Positions 1-6,853 of a stretch of 7,287 nucleotides of DNA are shown piece by piece. How positions within the stretch are numbered: the stretch's first letter is position 1; each line of letters starts with the position of its first letter. The notes under the pieces are model-generated. The model worked only from the letters and a program-made list of their open reading frames with translations, did not search any database and was not told where the DNA came from. Origin of the DNA: Prevotellaceae bacterium (GTDB lineage Bacteria > Bacteroidota > Bacteroidia > Bacteroidales > UBA932); assembly GCA_031275145.1 (NCBI GenBank), contig JAISPE010000328.1, positions 1-7,287 on the forward strand, in the 5' to 3' direction. A program made the translations under genes and the position numbers.

Positions 1-4
1 AAAA

Positions 5-1429
5 TCATATTTCCCGTCTCAGTCTTGCCATCGGGATATTCATTTTTTCCCTGTATTTTGCGATAGTCCTGCGGGCGATTGGATATCCTTTGCTTTCCAG
101 TATTTCTTTTATTTCGTCATCTTTCAAGGGATGCTGCTTATTTTCATTTTCGATACATTCCAGGATTATATTTTTCACTTCCCTTGTCGACACTTCGCCT
201 GCATCGGACTGTATACCTTCCGAAAAGAAGAATTTAAGAGAAAACACACCCCAGTTGCACTGTACATATTTACTGTTCACAACGCGCGACACCGTAGAAA
301 TATCCAGTCCGGTTGTTTCCGCAATATCTTTCAGAATCATGGGACGGAGGTCGCTTTCATTTCCGGTTTTGAAATATTCCGTCTGAAATTCCATGATAGC
401 GTTCATCGTGCTCAACAGCGTTTCGTGCCGCTGTTTTATGGAATCGATAAACCATTTGGCAGAATCAATTTTCTGGCGCACAAAATTTACCGTATCCCTT
501 TCCTCCCGGGACAGTTTCCGTTTGGACGAATAATTGCTGATCATTTCCGAATAGCCCCTGTTCAGGCGAAGCTCCGGTATATTGTACGAATTTAGAGTAA
601 GTTCCGGTTCTCCGTTTTTAAAATCGAGAATAAAATCGGGAATAATCTGCTGAGCCTGTTCAATGAAAATATTTTCATATCCCGTTCCCGGTTTCGGATT
701 CAGCCTCAGAATTTCACGAACGGCGTCCTTCAACAGATTTTCATTGATGTTGAGTTTCAATATAATTTTATTGTAATGTTTTTTTGAAAACTCCGCAAAA
801 CATTCATTAAGGATAAGCCGGGCAGTTTTTATCTCCTCTGTCTGTTCTTTGTTTTTCAACTGTATCAGCAGACATTCTTTCAGCGTTCTTGCCCCGACGC
901 CGGGAGGGTCGAATGTCTGGATTATTTTCAATATTTCATCCAGTTCTTTCACCGTAGATTCTATTCCCATTTTGAACGCTATATCGTCGGTAATCGACTG
1001 CAGGTCGCGCCGCAGATACCCGTCATTATCAATACTTCCAACAATAAATTGTCCCAAAGTATGTTTTCTGCTGTCGAGATCCTGAAAAGCGAGCTGTTCT
1101 TCGAGTAACTGCTGCATGCCTTCCGAATTGCTCATTGTTGAATACTCCCTGTGTTCATCTCTCGAATTATTATTCGTCGAAGTTTTATAATTCGGAATAT
1201 CATCTTCGATATAATCTTCCAGAGTAAATTCTTCCTCGTTGCTGTCGGCAGCCTCATCCGTCTGTTCGTCGGAAACGGGTTCTTCTTCTTCCAGTACCGG
1301 ATTTTCTTCCAGTTCCTTTTTAATTCTTTCTTCCAGTTGAATCAGCGGAAGCTCAAGCAGTTTAACTGTTTGAATTTGCATCGGCGAAATTTTCTGAAAT
1401 AGCCTTTGTTGTAAATTTTGTTGTATCAT
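5..1429 (-). CDS. rpoN: RNA polymerase sigma-54 factor RpoN
   Basis: Sigma-54 directs core RNA polymerase to -24/-12 promoters and needs an AAA+ enhancer-binding activator to open DNA. The 474-residue product shows the full family layout. Residues 1-46 are the Gln/Leu-rich activator-interaction region (ISPMQIQTVKLLELP, ending ELEENPVLEE). Residues 47-77 are a strongly acidic linker. About 100-295 is the core-binding domain. A helix-turn-helix lies at about 366-390 (LKDIAETTGLDISTVSRVV). The RpoN box ARRTIAKYRE is at 452-461, one conservative change from the canonical ARRTVAKYRE, and the protein ends 13 residues later. I chose the ATG at 1429: a TTG at 1444 would add five residues, but the predicted transcription start (about 1454) would leave only some 10 nt of leader there. 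No Shine-Dalgarno is visible. The gene follows gltA on the same strand, behind a terminator and with its own promoter. No enhancer-binding protein is in the window. Confidence 0.97.
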   Translation of the reverse strand: MIQQNLQQRLFQKISPMQIQTVKLLELPLIQLEERIKKELEENPVLEEEEPVSDEQTDEAADSNEEEFTLEDYIEDDIPNYKTSTNNNSRDEHREYSTMSNSEGMQQLLEEQLAFQDLDSRKHTLGQFIVGSIDNDGYLRRDLQSITDDIAFKMGIESTVKELDEILKIIQTFDPPGVGARTLKECLLIQLKNKEQTEEIKTARLILNECFAEFSKKHYNKIILKLNINENLLKDAVREILRLNPKPGTGYENIFIEQAQQIIPDFILDFKNGEPELTLNSYNIPELRLNRGYSEMISNYSSKRKLSREERDTVNFVRQKIDSAKWFIDSIKQRHETLLSTMNAIMEFQTEYFKTGNESDLRPMILKDIAETTGLDISTVSRVVNSKYVQCNWGVFSLKFFFSEGIQSDAGEVSTREVKNIILECIENENKQHPLKDDEIKEILESKGYPIARRTIAKYREKMNIPMARLRREI

Positions 1430-1460
1430 TTCTGTTTTTTCCAATATTTTAAATACTGCA

Positions 1461-1491
1461 CAAAGTTAATAACATTTTTTATTCCTGCAAA
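1461..1491 (-). promoter_or_regulatory. Bacteroides-type promoter for rpoN
   Basis: On the minus strand TAACTTTG (1461-1468) matches the Bacteroides -7 consensus TAnnTTTG exactly. TTTG (1488-1491) matches the -33 box, with 19 bp between them, which is the expected spacing. Transcription should start near 1454, about 25 nt before the ATG at 1429. The -33 box lies in the T-run of the terminator that closes the upstream gltA gene, so the two signals share bases. The match is seen directly; activity is inferred. Confidence 0.75.
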
Positions 1492-1538
1492 AAAACCGGA
1501 TATATTTATTGTTTTTTGCGCCGGTTTACATATCCGGT
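1489..1538 (-). terminator. Rho-independent-type terminator after gltA
   Basis: Reading leftward, ACCGGATAT (1530-1538) pairs perfectly with ATATCCGGT (1495-1503) and is followed by a run of Ts (the As at 1489-1495 on the plus strand). The 26-nt loop holds a second copy of AAACCGG that could pair with the same CCGGTTT, giving an alternative shorter stem. It begins 18 bp past the gltA stop codon and should end the icd-gltA transcript before rpoN. The loop is long for a classic terminator, so efficiency is uncertain. Confidence 0.7.
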
Positions 1539-1555
1539 ACGTCTGCACACTGTTT

Positions 1556-2899
1556 TCAGCGTTTATTAATTGAGACATATTGCTGTTCATCAAGAATATT
1601 TTTATATGCGGGACGAATAATACGCTTACTTTTGAAGTTCAGTTCTTCGATACGGTGGGCAGTCCACCCCACAATACGCGCCATTGCAAACAGCGGGGTA
1701 TAAATGATTTGAGGCAATCCGATCATCTCGTATACAAAACCTGAATACAGATCGACATTTGCGCAGACCTGTTTTGAAACCCCCCTGTATTTGCAGAAAC
1801 ACTCTATCGCTCTTTCTTCCAAAAGTTCGAGAAAAGCGATCTCTTTTTCGCATTTTTTTTCTTTTGCAAGAGCGCGGGCAAATTTTTTCAGCAAAATAAC
1901 GCGAGGGTCGGAAACCGTATATACGGCGTGGCCGATGCCGTAAATCAGGCCTGACCTGTCGTAAACTTCCTTTTTCAGCATCCGGGTGAGGTATGTGTCG
2001 ATTTCGTCCACATTTGTCCAGTCGGCAATATTTTCCTTTAAATGAAAGAACATGTTTGCCACCTGAATATTCGCGCCGCCATGCAGAGGGCCTTTCAGAG
2101 AGCCTATTCCGGCAGCGATAGCCGAATAGGTGTCTGTACCCGTCGAGCTTGTTACGCGGACTGTAAACGTCGAATTGTTTCCTCCTCCATGCTCGGCCTG
2201 CAACACAAGCATAAGATCCAGCGTGCGGGCTTCAAGCTCGGTATACGTTCTTTTCAGCATATACAGGAAATTTTCGGCAATCGACAGATTTTCTTTGGGA
2301 TGACGGATATTCAGCGAGTGTCCCGACGTACTGTGACGGTAGATGTTGTATGCGTATGCAATGATGGTCGGGATTTTGGAAATCAGTTCGATTGACTGCC
2401 GCATAAGATTGTCGGGGGAAATATCGTCGGGATTGGGGTCGAAATTATACATCTCCAGAACGCTGCGGGCCAGTATGTTCATGATGTTCTGGCCTTCCAG
2501 ATCAATGATATTCAGTTTTGTTTTCTGTTCCAGAGGCATTTTGTCGTTCAACAGTTCCCTGAAATTCTGCAAATCGTCATTATCGGGGAGTTCTCCCGAG
2601 AGCATCAGATAGGCTATTTCCTCAAAACCGAAACGTTTCTCCTCAATCAAAGCATGAACGATGTTTTCCACATCATAACCGCGGTAATACAGTTTTCCGG
2701 GAATGGCTTTCAGTCCGCCTTCCGGGAGACGTTCGTATCCAACGACATTGCCTATTTGAGTAAGTCCGACCAGCACTCCCGACCTGTCTTCGTTACGCAA
2801 ACCGCGCTTTACATTATATTTTGTAAACAGACTGTTATCGATTTTGCATGTAGTTTTTACTGTTTCAGACAGTTTGTAGATAAGGTATTCCTTTTTCAT
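1556..2899 (-). CDS. gltA: Citrate synthase
   Basis: Condenses oxaloacetate and acetyl-CoA to citrate in the cytoplasm, the entry to the oxidative TCA branch. The 447-residue product is of the usual length (427 in E. coli). The three catalytic residues are in place: His273 in GPLHGGAN, His324 in GIGHAVYTVSDPR, and Asp383 in NVDLYSG. Other family blocks are KLYYRGYDVE near the N-terminus and LQAEHGGGNNSTFTVRV at about 233-249. The segment reads GHAVY rather than the GHRVY of E. coli; I believe this is normal for the Bacteroides/Clostridia type and not a defect. The start is the ATG at 2899; a TTG at 2908 would add three residues without support. The gene begins 14 bp after the icd stop codon, with no clear Shine-Dalgarno, so it is very probably co-transcribed with icd. 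A hairpin with a T-run follows. Confidence 0.97.
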   Translation of the reverse strand: MKKEYLIYKLSETVKTTCKIDNSLFTKYNVKRGLRNEDRSGVLVGLTQIGNVVGYERLPEGGLKAIPGKLYYRGYDVENIVHALIEEKRFGFEEIAYLMLSGELPDNDDLQNFRELLNDKMPLEQKTKLNIIDLEGQNIMNILARSVLEMYNFDPNPDDISPDNLMRQSIELISKIPTIIAYAYNIYRHSTSGHSLNIRHPKENLSIAENFLYMLKRTYTELEARTLDLMLVLQAEHGGGNNSTFTVRVTSSTGTDTYSAIAAGIGSLKGPLHGGANIQVANMFFHLKENIADWTNVDEIDTYLTRMLKKEVYDRSGLIYGIGHAVYTVSDPRVILLKKFARALAKEKKCEKEIAFLELLEERAIECFCKYRGVSKQVCANVDLYSGFVYEMIGLPQIIYTPLFAMARIVGWTAHRIEELNFKSKRIIRPAYKNILDEQQYVSINKR

Positions 2900-2913
2900 A
2901 ATTAACAATATTT

Positions 2914-4179
2914 TTACAGTGATTTTATCAAGTTTATAACAAGTTCGCCGAACTGAGCCGTTCCAAGCGATTTCCCGTCCGGCATGAAACGTGCTAAATC
3001 GCCGGTTGCCTGTCCGCTAACGAAAGCCTGTTCCATTGCTGCCGTTATCAGGTTTGCCGCTTCGTTCCACCCGATATATTCGAGCATCATTACGGACGAA
3101 AGCAGCAGCGATGAAGGGTTTGCAATGTTTTTACCGGCTATGTCCGGAGCTGTGCCGTGTGTAGCCTCGAAAACAGCATGTCCGCTGACGTAGTTTATGT
3201 TCGCTCCCGGCGCAATGCCTATGCCGCCAACCATGGCCGCCAGCTGGTCGGAAATATAATCGCCATTGAGATTCAGTGTCGCGATGACAGAATATTTTTC
3301 GGGCGCTAACAAAGTGTTTTGCAGAAAAGCGTCGGCAATGACGTCGTTTACCGTTACTTTTCCGGCAGCCCGGGCTTCGGCCAAAGCTTTAGTCGCCTCA
3401 TCCTCGCCTTTTTCTTTCTTTATTTTTTCATACTGTGTCATGGTAAAAGCCGTATCAGGAAATTCGCGTTCTGCCAGAGCATATCCCCAAAGTTTAAAGC
3501 CTCCTTCGGTGAATTTCATGATATTGCCCTTGTGTACCAGAGTGACGTCCGGCAGTCTGTTTGCCAGAGCATATTCTATTGCCGAACGGATTAACCGTTC
3601 AGAGCCTTCCCGCGAAACGGGCTTCACTCCGAAAGACGATGTTTCGGGAAAGCGGATTTTCGAAACGCCCATTTCTTCAGTCAAAAACCGGAGAAACTTT
3701 TTAGCTTCAGGCGTCCCCTGCCGCCATTCTATACCGGCATATATGTCTTCGGTATTTTCCCTGAAAATTACCATGTTCACTTTTTGAGGTTCTTTGAGGG
3801 GAGATGCCACTCCCTTAAACCAGCGAACGGGTCTGAGACATACGTACAGATCCAGAATCTGGCGAAGCGCCACGTTCAGCGACCGGATTCCTTCGCCAAC
3901 GGGAGTCGTCAGCGGCCCCTTTATGCCTGCAACATATTCGCGAAAAGCGTCTATCGTTTCATCGGGCAGCCAGCTACCGGTGATTTTGAATGCTTTTTCA
4001 CCCGCATACACTTCTTTCCATTCTATCGCGCGTTTCCCGTTATATGCCCTGATTATGGCTTCGTTAACTATACGCTGTGTTACGGGTGTAATTTCAGCTC
4101 CCACACCGTCTCCTTCGATGTAAGGAATCGTAACCGTATCCGGTACAAATAATTTATTTTTATCTTTCTTTATCTTCAT
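2914..4179 (-). CDS. icd: Isocitrate dehydrogenase, predicted NAD-dependent
   Basis: Oxidatively decarboxylates isocitrate to 2-oxoglutarate. The 421-residue product aligns along its length with the E. coli homodimeric enzyme (416 residues). Substrate and metal residues are all present: Ser100, Asn102 and Arg106 in RSLNVALRQ, Arg116 (CLRPVR), Arg140 and Tyr147 (FRENTEDIYAG), Lys217 (HKGNIMKFTEG), Asp283 (IADAF), Asp307 and Asp311 (LNGDYISD). The coenzyme site differs. Where E. coli has Lys344-Tyr345 for the 2'-phosphate of NADP, this protein has Asp346-Ile347 (HGTAPDIAG). Ala353 replaces Val351 and Gly393 replaces Tyr391; Arg397 is kept. Asp-Ile is the NAD-type pair, so automatic annotation as NADP-dependent would probably be wrong. 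A charged insert (about 250-275) follows the clasp region. The start is the ATG at 4179. It is the first gene of an icd-gltA operon; no aconitase gene lies upstream, where a divergent gene begins instead. Confidence 0.96.
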   Translation of the reverse strand: MKIKKDKNKLFVPDTVTIPYIEGDGVGAEITPVTQRIVNEAIIRAYNGKRAIEWKEVYAGEKAFKITGSWLPDETIDAFREYVAGIKGPLTTPVGEGIRSLNVALRQILDLYVCLRPVRWFKGVASPLKEPQKVNMVIFRENTEDIYAGIEWRQGTPEAKKFLRFLTEEMGVSKIRFPETSSFGVKPVSREGSERLIRSAIEYALANRLPDVTLVHKGNIMKFTEGGFKLWGYALAEREFPDTAFTMTQYEKIKKEKGEDEATKALAEARAAGKVTVNDVIADAFLQNTLLAPEKYSVIATLNLNGDYISDQLAAMVGGIGIAPGANINYVSGHAVFEATHGTAPDIAGKNIANPSSLLLSSVMMLEYIGWNEAANLITAAMEQAFVSGQATGDLARFMPDGKSLGTAQFGELVINLIKSL

Positions 4180-4235
4180 AATTCTTCTTCATTTTTCATA
4201 AATAAATCATCCACGCTAATTTATAAAAATCAGTC

Positions 4236-4243
4236 CAAAGATA
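4236..4243 (-). promoter_or_regulatory. -7 box of the predicted icd-gltA promoter
   Basis: The minus strand reads TATCTTTG, an exact match to TAnnTTTG, 56 bp before the icd ATG. Transcription would start near 4229, giving a leader of about 50 nt. I see no good TTTG at the -33 position (4263-4268), so the promoter may be weak or need an activator. The same octamer forms the -7 box of the opposing riboswitch promoter. Confidence 0.5.
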
Positions 4244-4446
4244 TAAAGAAAAATTAAACTAAATCCACTGTTGAAATTCAGCCCTCTTTTACAGATACAT
4301 AAACAGCCCTCTTAAAATCAGAGATTAAAAATCGGAAGAATTTAATGCCGTTTTTCGACATTGTAAGAGCAGACCGCTGGAAGTATAAAAGGCGTGATGA
4401 CGCTTGTCGGATACCTTCTCGCCTGGCGCAGTCAACAAAAATCCTG
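4244..4446. other. Divergent intergenic region between two promoters
   Basis: About 200 bp separate the leftward icd promoter from the rightward riboswitch promoter. The left half is AT-rich and holds a perfect 10-bp direct repeat (4279-4288 and 4304-4313). The right half is less AT-rich and has a small hairpin, GCGT-GATG-ACGC (4392-4403), and the arms AGGCG (4390-4394) and CGCCT (4420-4424). I recognise no RNA gene or coding sequence here. A 72-codon open frame across 4345-4563 runs into the riboswitch core and is not credible as a gene. Confidence 0.5.
4279..4313. repeat. Perfect 10-bp direct repeat upstream of icd
   Basis: CAGCCCTCTT occurs at 4279-4288 and again at 4304-4313, 25 bp from start to start. 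It lies 36-70 bp beyond the icd -7 box on the upstream side, where an activator or repressor of icd could bind. No family can be assigned from 10 bp, and chance is possible. Confidence 0.45.
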
Positions 4447-4454
4447 TATCTTTG
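4447..4454 (+). promoter_or_regulatory. -7 box of the riboswitch/receptor promoter
   Basis: TATCTTTG matches TAnnTTTG exactly. The -33 region (4422-4427, CCTGGC) is a poor match to TTTG. Start of transcription is expected about 6-8 nt downstream, near 4461, which is the first base of the riboswitch P1 stem. That fit between two independent signals makes this promoter likely. Confidence 0.6.
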
Positions 4455-4460
4455 CAAAGA

Positions 4461-4679
4461 TTTTTGGTGTTACGATTTCATTATTTATGGATGCGTAATG
4501 AAAAGGGAATCAGGTGAAAATCCTGAACAGACCCGCTGCTGTGAGCTCCATGAAAGTCTTTGAAAAATATTTGATACCACTGTTTTGTCTGTAGAAACGG
4601 GAAGGGATTTCAAAGATGGAGCAAGTCAGAAGACCTGCCGAAAAGAAATTTAGTTACAGGGCTTTCGTGGAATGAAGCC
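4461..4679 (+). ncRNA. Cobalamin (B12) riboswitch
   Basis: The leader carries the conserved cobalamin aptamer. P1 pairs TTTTTGG (4461-4467) with CCGAAAA (4638-4644). The core block AGGGAATCAGGTGAAAATCC begins at 4504 and is followed by AACAGACCCGCTGCTGTGAG (4525-4544). The peripheral helix pairs GCTCCA (4545-4550) with TGGAGC (4617-4622) and TCTTTGA (4557-4563) with TCAAAGA (4610-4616). Inside it CTGTTT (4580-4585) pairs with AAACGG (4595-4600). The B12 box AGTCAGAAGACCTGCC (4624-4639) is intact. Beyond it a hairpin (GGCTTT 4660-4665, GAAGCC 4674-4679) presents GTGG (4667-4670), which can pair with CCAC (4577-4580); this fits the kissing loop known for this class. Binding of cobalamin should lower expression of the receptor gene that follows. 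Class I versus II is not settled here. Confidence 0.95.
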
Positions 4680-4745
4680 GGACAAATGTCTGTTTTTACA
4701 GTATTACGGTATACGGTTTTCCCGAAGTCATTTTTGATTGTGTAA
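4680..4745 (+). promoter_or_regulatory. Expression platform between riboswitch and receptor start
   Basis: This leader segment joins the kissing-loop hairpin to the receptor ATG. It has GACA-AA-TGTC (4681-4690) leading into TGTTTTTA, and ACAG (4656-4659) can pair with CTGT (4689-4692) to enclose the whole P13 region before the T-run, which would form a terminator-like structure. CTGT-TTTT-ACAG (4689-4700) is a competing small hairpin. No Shine-Dalgarno precedes the ATG. Whether control is by termination or by blocking translation cannot be decided from sequence. Confidence 0.4.
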
Positions 4746-6764
4746 ATGAAACGTTTTTATTTTTATATATTGATGATACCCGTATTTGCCGGCATAAGGC
4801 AACATGTTTTTGCACAGCAGGCGGATACGGTGAAAGTGTATAATCTCGGCGAAGTTGTGATAGTCGGGTATACCACAAAAGAAATTATTCCTGTTCAGCA
4901 GCTTCGGGGGACGGGACTGAAAAACCTGAGCGTACATTCCGTTGCCGATGCGATACGGTATTTTTCCGGTGTGCAAATCAAGGATTACGGAGGAATCGGC
5001 GGTCTGAAAACCGTTAACATTCGCAGTATGGGAAGCCAGCATGTCGGTGTTTTCTATGACGGTATCGAAATGGGAAATGCACAGAACGGAATAGTCGATT
5101 TGGGCAGATTCTCGCTGGACAACATGGAAGCCATATCTCTGTATAACGGACAGAAAAGCGCAATATTTCAGCCGGCTAAGGATTTTGGCTCGGCCGGGTC
5201 GGTATATATGCAGACACGCGTCCCCGTTTTTAATCCCGGCAGTAAAAATAATTTCAAAGCGACATTCAAGGGAGGTTCGTTTGACTTGCTGAATCCTTCA
5301 CTGCTGTGGGAGAGGAAATGGAACGGCAGGTTAAGCGCACAGTTCAGTACGGAATATATGCAGACAAGTGGAAAATACAGGTTTAGCTATAAGAAAACCG
5401 GCGGATACGACACCACCGAAACCCGTAAAAACGGAGATGTTTATGCTCTGCGTCTGGAATCCGGCCTGTTCGGAAAAATCGCCGACGGAGAATGGAAGGC
5501 AAAACTGTATTTCTACAATTCCGAACGCGGGTATCCGGGAGCGTCTGTCCGCGAAAAACCCGGAGAATATACGCATCAGGACAGGCAGTGGGATTCGAAT
5601 GTGTTTCTGCAGTCGTCTTTCAGAAAAAACATTAACGGAGTTTACAGCATGCTGCTAAGCGGAAAATATGCATACGATTACCTGCATTATTTATCCGATC
5701 CGCGCGAAGACGTCACGACAATGTACATCGAAAACCGCTACAGACAGCAGGAAATGTATCTTTCGTCGGCTAACCGGTTTGCTGTCCTGCCGGTTTTAGA
5801 CGCCGACATATCCGTTGATTTCCAGTGGAACAGGCTAAACGCCGATTTGCTCGATTTTGTTTATCCCAACCGTTATACCGTGCTGGCGGCGGCGGCTACA
5901 GCCTTGCATCTCAAAAAACTGAAACTGCAGTCTTCTATCCTGGCGACATTTGTACACGAAACGACACGCAGCGGGTACAGCGCCGCCGGTAACAAAAACG
6001 AATATACTCCCACGCTTATTGCATCATACAGTCCGTGGGAAAAAATCGACCTGAATCTGCGGGGATTTTACAAGCGTATTTTCCGTATGCCTACACTGAA
6101 CGACCTGTATTACACGTTTATCGGGAACACAAACCTTGATCCGGAATACACGAATCAGTATGATTTGGGCTTTACTTTCAATCATAAATTTGAAAAAACG
6201 GTGTTGAAATACATCGAATTTCAGGCAGATGCATATTTTAATCAGGTCGAAAATAAAATTGTCGCCGTACCGACATCCAACCAGTTCCGGTGGACGATGC
6301 TCAACCTCGGATATGTGGAAATACGGGGCGTCGACATGGCATTGCAGGCGAACTGTGCTGTCCGTAAGGATTTCCTGCTGCACGCCAGAGTAAACTATAC
6401 TTTCCAGAAAGCGCAGGATTTTACCGAAGGCAGCAGTTATCGCGGAGGACAGATACCGTATATCCCGTGGCACAGCGGCTCTCTGATTTTAAATGCAGGA
6501 TACGGAAAATGGTATCTGAACTACAGTTTTATTTATACCGGCGAACGCTATCACAGGGTGGCAAATATCCCCGAAAATTATATCAAGGCATGGTACACAA
6601 ACGATCTGTCTCTCTCAAAAGAGCTGGCCATGCGGAAAATAAAAATACGTCTGACCGCCGAGGTAAACAATATTTTTAATCAACAGTACGAAGTTGTACT
6701 GCGATATCCAATGCCGGGCACGAATTTCAGATTTGTGATTAATGCCGAGTGTCCCTTTTTTTGA
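4746..6764 (+). CDS. btuB: TonB-dependent outer-membrane receptor, BtuB-like
   Basis: A 672-residue outer-membrane transporter, predicted to import cobalamin or a related corrinoid using energy from TonB-ExbBD. A signal peptide (KR followed by a hydrophobic stretch) should be cut after Ala23 (HVFA-QQ). A TonB box LGEVVIVGY is at 34-42. The plug domain spans about 60-158 (SVADAIRYFSGVQIKDYGG, VNIRSMGSQHVGVFYDGIE). The rest is a 22-strand-type barrel with the family block FRMPTLNDLYY...GNTNLDPE at about 445-467 and VNNIFNQQYEVVLRYPMPG near the end. It lacks the N-terminal carboxypeptidase-like domain of SusC proteins, and its length is close to BtuB (614 in E. coli). The B12 riboswitch in the leader is the best evidence for the substrate. 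The last residues (NAECPFF) are unusual next to the normal beta-signal and are encoded by a C/T-run that forms part of a repeat. No BtuFCD or BtuG gene follows. Confidence 0.93.
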   Translation: MKRFYFYILMIPVFAGIRQHVFAQQADTVKVYNLGEVVIVGYTTKEIIPVQQLRGTGLKNLSVHSVADAIRYFSGVQIKDYGGIGGLKTVNIRSMGSQHVGVFYDGIEMGNAQNGIVDLGRFSLDNMEAISLYNGQKSAIFQPAKDFGSAGSVYMQTRVPVFNPGSKNNFKATFKGGSFDLLNPSLLWERKWNGRLSAQFSTEYMQTSGKYRFSYKKTGGYDTTETRKNGDVYALRLESGLFGKIADGEWKAKLYFYNSERGYPGASVREKPGEYTHQDRQWDSNVFLQSSFRKNINGVYSMLLSGKYAYDYLHYLSDPREDVTTMYIENRYRQQEMYLSSANRFAVLPVLDADISVDFQWNRLNADLLDFVYPNRYTVLAAAATALHLKKLKLQSSILATFVHETTRSGYSAAGNKNEYTPTLIASYSPWEKIDLNLRGFYKRIFRMPTLNDLYYTFIGNTNLDPEYTNQYDLGFTFNHKFEKTVLKYIEFQADAYFNQVENKIVAVPTSNQFRWTMLNLGYVEIRGVDMALQANCAVRKDFLLHARVNYTFQKAQDFTEGSSYRGGQIPYIPWHSGSLILNAGYGKWYLNYSFIYTGERYHRVANIPENYIKAWYTNDLSLSKELAMRKIKIRLTAEVNNIFNQQYEVVLRYPMPGTNFRFVINAECPFF

Positions 6765-6784
6765 CAGAATCTCCTTTTTTGACC
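6753..6784 (+). repeat. Short direct repeat across the receptor stop codon
   Basis: CCCTTTTTTTGAC (6753-6765) and TCCTTTTTTGACC (6772-6784) are near-copies 19 bp apart. The first contains the last two receptor codons and the TGA stop (6762-6764). Related C-then-T-run copies occur in inverse orientation at 6842-6853 and about 6865-6877, giving a two-facing-two arrangement. Confidence 0.45.
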
Positions 6785-6853
6785 TAAAATCCGCAAGAAA
6801 AAATTTGGAAAAACGAGAGATCAATTTTTGCGGTTTTTAAGTCCAAAAAGAGG
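6771..6853. repeat. Long imperfect inverted repeat, possible bidirectional terminator
   Basis: The arms 6771-6796 and 6828-6853 are inverted copies, 21 of 26 positions identical without gaps, with CCGCAA/TTGCGG nearest the loop. Several mismatches become G-U pairs in RNA (one on the plus strand, two on the minus strand), so a long hairpin is plausible in either transcript. The 31-nt loop can extend the stem through AAAAATT with a small bulge. It sits 6 bp past the receptor stop codon and between convergent genes, which fits a transcription terminator. A decayed small mobile element is the alternative. Confidence 0.5.

Noticed and set aside
131..595. A 154-codon plus-strand open frame inside rpoN
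   Set aside because: It is antisense to a fully conserved gene. The same holds for the long antisense frames in icd (3266-3787) and gltA (2042-2395) and for the frame at 6024-6473 in the receptor.
1430..1444. TTG start giving rpoN five extra residues
   Set aside because: The predicted promoter leaves about 10 nt of leader for it, and the ATG at 1429 starts the protein just before the conserved N-terminal region.
1928..1960. GHAVY in place of GHRVY in citrate synthase, possibly a damaged active site
   Set aside because: The catalytic His is kept, the other two catalytic residues are present, and I believe this variant is common in Bacteroides and Clostridia enzymes.
2900..2908. TTG start giving gltA three extra residues
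   Set aside because: An ATG lies three codons in and begins MKKEYLIYKL, a typical start for this family; nothing supports the extension.
4420..4460. A possible sigma-54 (-24/-12) promoter at TGGCGC near 4424, suggested by rpoN nearby
   Set aside because: No TTGC element follows at the needed spacing, and a Bacteroides -7 box explains the start better. TGGCA hits at 456, 6338 and 6468 also lack a -12 element and are inside genes.
4345..4563. A 72-codon plus-strand open frame before the receptor
   Set aside because: It runs across the predicted promoter and into the conserved riboswitch core, and its product resembles nothing I know.
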